Positions 57,591 through 64,000 of a DNA stretch of 64,000 nt are shown piece after piece. The stretch comes from Steromphala cineraria. Its lineage: Eukaryota > Mollusca > Gastropoda > Trochida > Trochidae. Numbering within the stretch: the stretch's first letter is position 1; each line of letters opens with the position of its first letter. The notes under the pieces were generated by a model. That model was given only the letters and a program-made list of their open reading frames with translations. It had not been told where the DNA came from and searched no databases. The stretch spans positions 6,479,582 to 6,543,581 of the forward strand of contig OU744730.1 in assembly GCA_916613615.1 (NCBI GenBank), in the 5' to 3' direction. Both the position numbers and the translations under genes were made by a program.

Positions 57591-58279
57591 GAATCGTTTC
57601 CTTAACTTATTTTAATACTTTTATTATAAACATGAGAGAGGAGTTTTAGTACTTCGACCCATAAATGACATCTCAGCAAGATCACTGCGCAACAAGATAG
57701 CTATTTATGTAATTGCACTTTAACTTCTTATTTTAGAAAGTCTCCATCCTGTACAATTCCAAAGAGATAGCGAGCTTGAGTGAATTGAACTTTACAACCT
57801 TTTTCTGGTTGGTTTAGTCTCAGCTCAGTATATTGGCTTCCTCTGGCTGAAAAACTTCTTGACAATCAGTGTAGATTTAGACCTGGATAACCTAAACTTA
57901 AGGTTGAAAAAAAGAAAAAATATTTATCATGAAGTTGGCAATGAAATATAGGGTTATACAGTTGAACGCAGGCCTGGTTCACAGTGATGGTTAGGATTGA
58001 AAAGAAACGGTTCTTTGCAATGTTTTCGGTATGAAACTGTTTCTATTTTGCAGTGCAAATGTAACCCTCTATGTAAACAAAGCAATCAAAAGTTCATATA
58101 TTGTTGCTGTAGTTGATAATTCTTCGTTTTTTCGCAAAACAATGTGCAAAGCGTAACACCAGCACAGCGCTTCACTCAATGTATCAGTTTGCGTCAAACG
58201 GACTTTCCATATTACATAAGGAGTCTTTTTTAACCAAGTTATAACCAAAAACATATTTTGGATCTGATATAAATAAACA

Positions 58280-59365
58280 TCCACAAATTATATATTTTTC
58301 AAAATAATCTTCCTGATTCAAAATCGATTTATTAATCGATATATTTAACAATTTTTACCGAGACACAACAGCAAAACTTGGCCTTCCGAGATCTGACAAC
58401 TACTTTTTATGATGTTAAAATTATATAATAAATAGACTATTTCACTCTACTCGATGGGATAGAAATGATATTCGGGGAAAACAATGAAACAGTCTCTATA
58501 TATTTTCTAATGTGAAACATTTCAATTTCCATTGTATATATGTCCGCCACGTTTATATAACTGTTTCTTTTTGCCATGCGACAATGAATTCAGGTTTGTG
58601 CTTCATTTATGATTTACCCGATGGAACCACTACGGAATTGATTAATTTTTTAAATAAGCACTGTATGCCTCAAGGACAATTCAATAATTATCAAAGAAAT
58701 CATAGTAAGGCTATTTGTAATGGATACAACTATTTGTTTGGTACCCAAAAGCACCAATCAGTAATGGTTTGATTTTTCTCAAACTTTGCTGCAATTCTCT
58801 CTATATTACTGTTGACATTTTCAAGGGACGCCGCGCCAATCACAGGGGTTGTATTCAAATCAAATGACTAATGAACAGAGTTGAAGCAAAATATGCATAA
58901 CGAGTGGGTAATACAAAATATTTAGCACATTAAACTGTGGAATATGATTTTGCTTTGAATGTCATATTAAAAGAGTAATGATATTTTCTATTCAAGACGC
59001 TGATAAATGTTAACAGACTCAATAAAAAACAACTTCATATGAAGGAGAGTCTGCATTTGTTCTAGATAAGAGCATTATTTCACATTCAATAATCGCAGAA
59101 TCTACTTTTTTATAACCTAAGTGATTTAATTTTGCGTTGGAGTCGCCTGGCGAATTAAAATAATGTTTCTGTAAGTACGATGGTGACATTGAAATACGAC
59201 TATTGTTTACTAATAGGTAGAGCATTTACGACCACTTTACAAGTCATAGTTAACAATGTCACTAAATGATTCCATTGAAAACGTGTATTAATAATCAGAG
59301 TTACTGAAAATGACGCGTGCTATATTTAGAATATGACATATATGATAGTTAGTTTTGTAAATTTA
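58280..59365. other. AT-rich stretch, no supported gene
   Basis: Short frames only; none recognised. Confidence 0.45.
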
Positions 59366-59371
59366 CTGTCA

Positions 59372-59443
59372 GGCCGCCTTTGCACAGTGGATAACGCTTT
59401 CCACTTCGGATCAGAAGGACCCGCGTTCGAATCCAGTCAGATC
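59372..59443 (+). tRNA. tRNA-Arg(TCG)-like sequence, degenerate (pseudogene or SINE head)
   Basis: ggccgcc start, an A-box-like tgcacagtggataac, a cttcgga anticodon loop (TCG at 59406-59408) followed by tcagaagg, and a B box gttcgaatcc at 59424-59433 occur in the right order and spacing for tRNA-Arg(TCG). The anticodon stem has two mismatches and the 3' acceptor strand does not pair with the 5' strand. So it is not a functional tRNA; a tRNA-derived SINE or a pseudogene is likely. The overlapping frame 59333-59731 is not supported as a gene. Confidence 0.6.
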
Positions 59444-59449
59444 ATCGGA

Positions 59450-60745
59450 AAGTATTTTGTTTTTAGTATCTATCAAACTCCTGTTAATGATGAACCATCA
59501 TCGCTTGTAAGAGATCAACCGATAGCACCTAGAAGACATCGTTTTTGGCAGTTCAATTTGCACACTATCCTGTCATTGTCAACGCTACATGGCAACACAG
59601 TGCTTTTACCTCATCAGGTAATTACAGCAGAATGCTATAACATCATAAACAAAGTGACGTCACTATGCAATGACATCACTGTCTTGGAAATCTATTATTG
59701 TTGTGTTCAGGGATGTAAATTATTTCTATGAGATGTGAAAAAGAGTGACTTCGGATGAAAAATAGAATATCACCCTCGAGTCTTTTGATATAAACATACC
59801 AACACTCGTTGATAAATGTAAACATATTCATAACTTTCATTAACTGTGTTGATAGAAATTAATTTTGGGAAATCAAATCTTATTTATTGACTAATACGCA
59901 TGCTAATGTTAGTGCTGATACCCAGTGTTGTTACTGTTTGCAAATCACCAAAGTTTGTCGACTAATCACAATCCCCTTCATCTGCTTATGTGGCACCAAG
60001 CATGCTTTTTTAAAGGCCTTTCTTGTGTCAATTACATGTGTAATTGGGTGCTTTGGAGCAGAAGAAACGGAAACATGATTGATAATCAGTGGTGCGTACC
60101 TAAAGTTTGATGATTTGCTAGTGTGTCTTAGTGCAAATATCCTGTAATTTAATTTTAAAGATATCAAAATTTGGTTTGAAAATAGTTATCTCCATTTGAT
60201 CCTTTGTTAGTGATGCAGGACTGATTTGATTAATCATTGATTATTGAAAACCTCGGCGTAGACCAATTTGACCATGTGAGTTACCAACTTATCAGCACAA
60301 ACAAATCATATTCTAGTGATAGTACATATTATCTGGTAGCGTAGTACCAGACGTAGCAACCCCACCTTCGCAAATAATCAGCGTTAAGTCTAAGCATACC
60401 ACAACTAAACTTGCGTAACAAAAATGACAATGCAGCTTTTAAAAATGCAGTTAGAGTTACTTCGCCTGTTGTAGGGACAATGACAAGTGGTTCATACATG
60501 TGCACTGGAAATCAGACTTAAACTGTTGATAGATTGTAGGAGACTTTTCTATTACTATGAAAAAAATCTTTCATGAAGGAGTATTTCTAGACTGTTCACA
60601 ACTGTATATCGCCGACAATATGACCTCACTATAAAATCTATTGTGAACGAAATTTATCCACGAAATCTAGGTCAAACATATTTTTAGAAGGAATCATGTT
60701 TTCGTTTAAGCCCTTTTTTTCAAAATGACATTATATGTTAAAGAA
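59450..60745. other. No supported gene
   Basis: Short frames on both strands without motif. No repeat matched elsewhere in the window. Confidence 0.45.
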
Positions 60746-60746
60746 A

Positions 60747-60891
60747 TTATTAACATCGTGTGTTTCAGTATCATTAATATCATCTAATAGGAATCCAAAT
60801 CTATATATTATGCTCGCTAAAGGCTCTCATAATACAAATTGCATTCCTATTATATAATATTAATGATACAGAAACACACGAGGTTAATAAT
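60747..60891. repeat. Foldback repeat, 49-bp arms
   Basis: 60747-60795 (attattaacatcgtgtgttt...) pairs with 60843-60891, with about five mismatches in 49. MITE-like; no coding potential. Confidence 0.85.
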
Positions 60892-61011
60892 CTCTATATA
60901 TGTTGTGGGTCATCAAGACGCAAAAAGTTATAAACGCAATTCTAGTATTGTTCCCATCAAGATCAAAGGCGCCGCCAACCCTTTATTCCGCAATAAAGTA
61001 TAGTTTTTGAG

Positions 61012-61064
61012 TGACGTCACGAAACAAAGGGACATGACGTCAATAACAATCGGCTATGACGTCA
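61012..61064. promoter_or_regulatory. Three perfect CRE palindromes (TGACGTCA)
   Basis: TGACGTCA at 61012-61019, 61035-61042 and 61057-61064, 23 and 22 bp apart, about two helical turns. CRE palindromes bind CREB/ATF proteins in animals. No gene is visible nearby, and the site lies between two foldback repeats, so it may be transposon-borne rather than a gene promoter. Confidence 0.6.
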
Positions 61065-61181
61065 TTATCCCGGGCCCTAATCGAGGAGTTTCAATTCGCT
61101 GCCAAATGTGATTTATAAAATTGGCTTATTTTGGAGTAGAACTAGCTTTAAAATCGAGTTAAAATCGACATACTAGAAAAG

Positions 61182-61350
61182 TAATAGAGTAGCCCTAACC
61201 ATCATGTGTTTGGCAATAAAGTATAGTTTTGCCCTGAACTATTATAACGTCAAACAACTCGACCTTCGGCCTCGTTATTTAACTATAATAGTTCAGGGCA
61301 AAACTATCCTTTATTGCAAAACACATGATGGTTAGGGCTACTCTATTTCT
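61182..61350. repeat. Foldback repeat, about 65-bp arms
   Basis: 61182-61246 (taatagagtagccctaacca...) pairs with 61284-61350 with few mismatches around a 37-bp loop. The string caataaagtatagttttt-like within the arm also occurs at about 60991, outside the foldback, so the two neighbouring sequences share ancestry. Confidence 0.88.
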
Positions 61351-64000
61351 TAATTATAAAATTAGTGAAACGTTACCCGGCTGAATATTCCTAAGTCTAA
61401 TTTCTTTTATAATACATTGTCCACTTTCAAATCATTTCCTTCGTGGAACGTCAAGCAAATCGCATCCGCGTAACATGTACATATACAACATATCTACATC
61501 ATTCAAAAGAAATATTAGGTATTAAATCCCGTCTGCCTGGGAAAAGTGTGGGATTTGTCTAATGTTACATAAATTCTTAAGATGACTGACATTCGAAATT
61601 ATTTAGACTCTCCAATGTTCTCTTATATGTGACTTGGATTATGTGAAAGGTCATATTTCAGTTGGTGTGTTTGATGGAGAGTTTCAAAGTGTTTCTTTTT
61701 ATGTATCTCTAATCTCACATCCAATTACAAGCTTAGCTTTTTAGGGACATGTTGAGAATGACGTCTTTCCTAGGTGTTAAATACTTATGATTCCGTTTGA
61801 TAGGTAGATTGTTGCTAGTCAGTACATATAGGTCTTGGGCAATTATAAGATATATGAATGATTACTCTTGCTGTTCAGAAGCCTTACTTCAAACCCTAAA
61901 TGGTAGTCATGATGATGGTTTTAATATCTGAATTCACGTTGAGCAGCTTTTTACCAGAAGTTTACATTATTGTTAATCAACAGCATATCACCAATTTCGT
62001 CTATTTCATTGTTACATCTTGAGTCATAACACGGTTATGAACTTTGGCGACTGAATATGGCGTGCCTCTTTTGCACACAGCAAGCTTTACTGGCTGAGAA
62101 TTCATTCATATATCAGATAAGTTAAGTAAAGATAACTTTAATGTGGTGGAAAATGAGAACAGCTCTTATCATAACAGTGCTTAGGCCAGGTATTATTTTA
62201 TTTGCAAGTTGGATACAACCTTCAAGATTTCAAGCTTCACTTGAGAGTAACATAATATAAGTATATTCTAAGTTACTTTAATTTACTACTTTTGGTCTGC
62301 ATAATTCTTCAATTTCTTTATATACTGTAATAAACATTTTAATTCATTTAAATACGCCATGTTTATTGATCAATATTCTACTTCTAAACAGAGAGGACAC
62401 TTCTACATAATTACCTGTTTATGCAGACAAAATAAAAGTCGTTATCTGACTCAATTGGTATGGAGAGGAAATTGAGGTCCTCATTAGAAGGTTGGTGGTC
62501 GAGAAAGATTTGTGTAGCATGATTTAGGTATTAGTAACTTCTTATTACCTTGCACTCTTTCACAGAAGCAAAGTCATTATGTTTTTTTGTATTTCCTCCG
62601 CTCCATATACAAATGATACAAGGTTACATTGAGATATTTACATACATTTTACAAATGAAATAATAATTCTGATAATAGTTTGTCTCTGAAGATAACAGCA
62701 TGTTTTACAAAGAGTGTTAGTATTAGTTTTTCGTTTCTGGAAGAAATAATTGAAATAGATTGTTGAAGGGTACTTAGAAAACTAAGGATTTAAATTATAT
62801 AGGTTTCTTAAATAAGCATAATAAGGGCAAATCATTGTATCTTTTATCTTTTGACAGCAATTTACATAATGGACAAATAAAGAAGCAAAAGCACATGCGT
62901 AGGTTAGAAAATACTCTTACAATAATACATGCTACCAATCGTAAGAAAAAGAAATGAGTTCAAAGATAAGTGAACCTTGTTCAGTTACATTACCGGAAAT
63001 CATCTACCTCAAAAGATAACAGATAGCAGATAATAAGATATTTGTGAACTATTGTCTATCTGGAAGAAGTTGAAAAGGAGTGTAACATTCCCTTTAAGCA
63101 TAAACGTATTATGCAATTGATACAACACAATGCAAAAAAAACAACGACGGTAGATTTGACGGCTAGAAATTTTAATAATTCAACATAAAATTTAAAAAAA
63201 ACAGAAAAACGATCAAGAATAAAAAAACAATCAAAAATTAATGATGGATATATATGATGTTGTCAACCACAGGAAAACGTATCTGTGCTCATTGCAAGGC
63301 CTTTTGGCTGTTCATGTTGCTAACTGTATCTGTTTTCTATCTATCTATAATATAGGTTAATGGTTGCGTGTACATATTTCTGTTCATGTTCGTAAACTTT
63401 TGCATTGGTTTTCCGTTATTTGTTAATTTGTGATGACAGGCCTACGTTACATGAAGGAGAAATAATGTTATATGATGACACTTATTCAAAGAATCCTATA
63501 TAATGCAGTACATGAATAATATCATTATTTTCCCCAAAAATGTTTATGCCGAAGCTGAATTCACTCATATCATTTACATGTATATCAGTTTTATTTTTGA
63601 AAAAAATCAAGGACTATCAATACTTGCATTTGATTTGAATTATTGACCAACGTCATTGTCCGGTTTTCTGTCAATATAATCTTATCCAACTCACAGTACT
63701 TTTCGATAACATGATACCATTCACTAAGGTAAACATATGAGCTACCAACTCTTCCAGAGTGCACTTTGTGGTAAAATATAGATTTTTAAGCTTATCCTCC
63801 ATTGCCATTGCATCAGAAGTTGACAGACACTGAAAGTTTCTAATAAGTCATGATTGGTGTAAATGAAATATCATCTTCGTAGTCTTTGAAAGACAGATCT
63901 TGTATTTCCTTTTTACGGAAACTTCATTCCCCAAAGTACTATCAGGTTGATTATGTTTGGTCTGACGTCCTCATTGGTATTCCTTTTGATATGATCTAAG
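61351..64000. other. AT-rich end of window, no gene; possible LINE 3' end
   Basis: At about 62580-62620 the minus strand reads tatggagcggaggaaatac then a poly-A-rich string, resembling the 3' ends of the LINE copies at 49.8 and 56.2 kb. Nothing upstream of it reads as protein. No other feature recognised. Confidence 0.3.

Larger units (their letters stand above)
51906..58275. repeat. Tandem duplication, unit 2, interrupted by LINE
   Basis: Second unit. It starts beside a run of 16 G (51921-51936). A plus-strand LINE replaces about 93 bp of the unit (equivalent of 49254-49347) at 52985-55745. The near-identical right part resumes at about 55750. Confidence 0.8.

Noticed and set aside
59333..59731. 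132-codon frame
   Set aside because: Begins across the tRNA-like sequence and shows no domain.

Overview
This is eukaryotic, AT-rich, gene-poor DNA, most likely from a marine invertebrate. A bivalve mollusc fits best, judging from the mix of short-unit dispersed repeats, DIRS, BEL/Pao, Tc1 and LINE elements and an intron-bearing DUF3504 (Crypton-derived) gene; that taxonomic call is an inference. Almost everything recognisable is a transposable element or its remains. I see no rRNA gene, no CRISPR array and no prokaryotic operon.

Layout. 1-5.6 kb: two copies of a short retroposon-like repeat around a broken OB-fold/zinc-ribbon gene relic, then an element with a 170-bp tandem array and Helentron-like termini, then a second 163-bp array with a similar 3' end. 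8.0-11.67 kb: a complete but decayed DIRS retrotransposon with inverted termini and an internal complementary region. 12.07-15.22 kb: a long-TIR DNA element. 20.3-30.9 kb: a four-exon DUF3504 tyrosine-recombinase-like gene whose second exon is split by a structurally intact BEL/Pao retrotransposon (22457-29566) with LTRs that read as identical and a 5-bp target duplication. 32.8-33.85 kb: a LINE fragment. 37.07-42.12 kb: a nested insertion holding a Helitron-like repeat rich in AGGTCA motifs, which itself holds a Tc1 element with perfect TIRs but a substituted catalytic Asp. 42.8 kb: a MITE. 44.65-45.99 kb: a second, rearranged Tc1 copy. 47.7-58.3 kb: a tandem duplication carrying minus-strand LINE fragments, interrupted by a plus-strand LINE. 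59.4 kb: a tRNA-Arg-like sequence. 60.7-61.35 kb: two foldback repeats with three perfect CRE palindromes between them.

Two duplications organise the window. Blocks at 7.5-17.8 kb recur in the same order and orientation at 33.9-42.2 kb, and each copy acts as the empty site for insertions in the other: the 12.07-15.22 kb element is missing from the second copy, and the 37.07-42.12 kb insertion is missing from the first. A second, head-to-tail duplication spans 47.7-58.3 kb. Together these give a relative order of insertions, with the BEL/Pao element apparently the youngest and the one that disrupted a gene.
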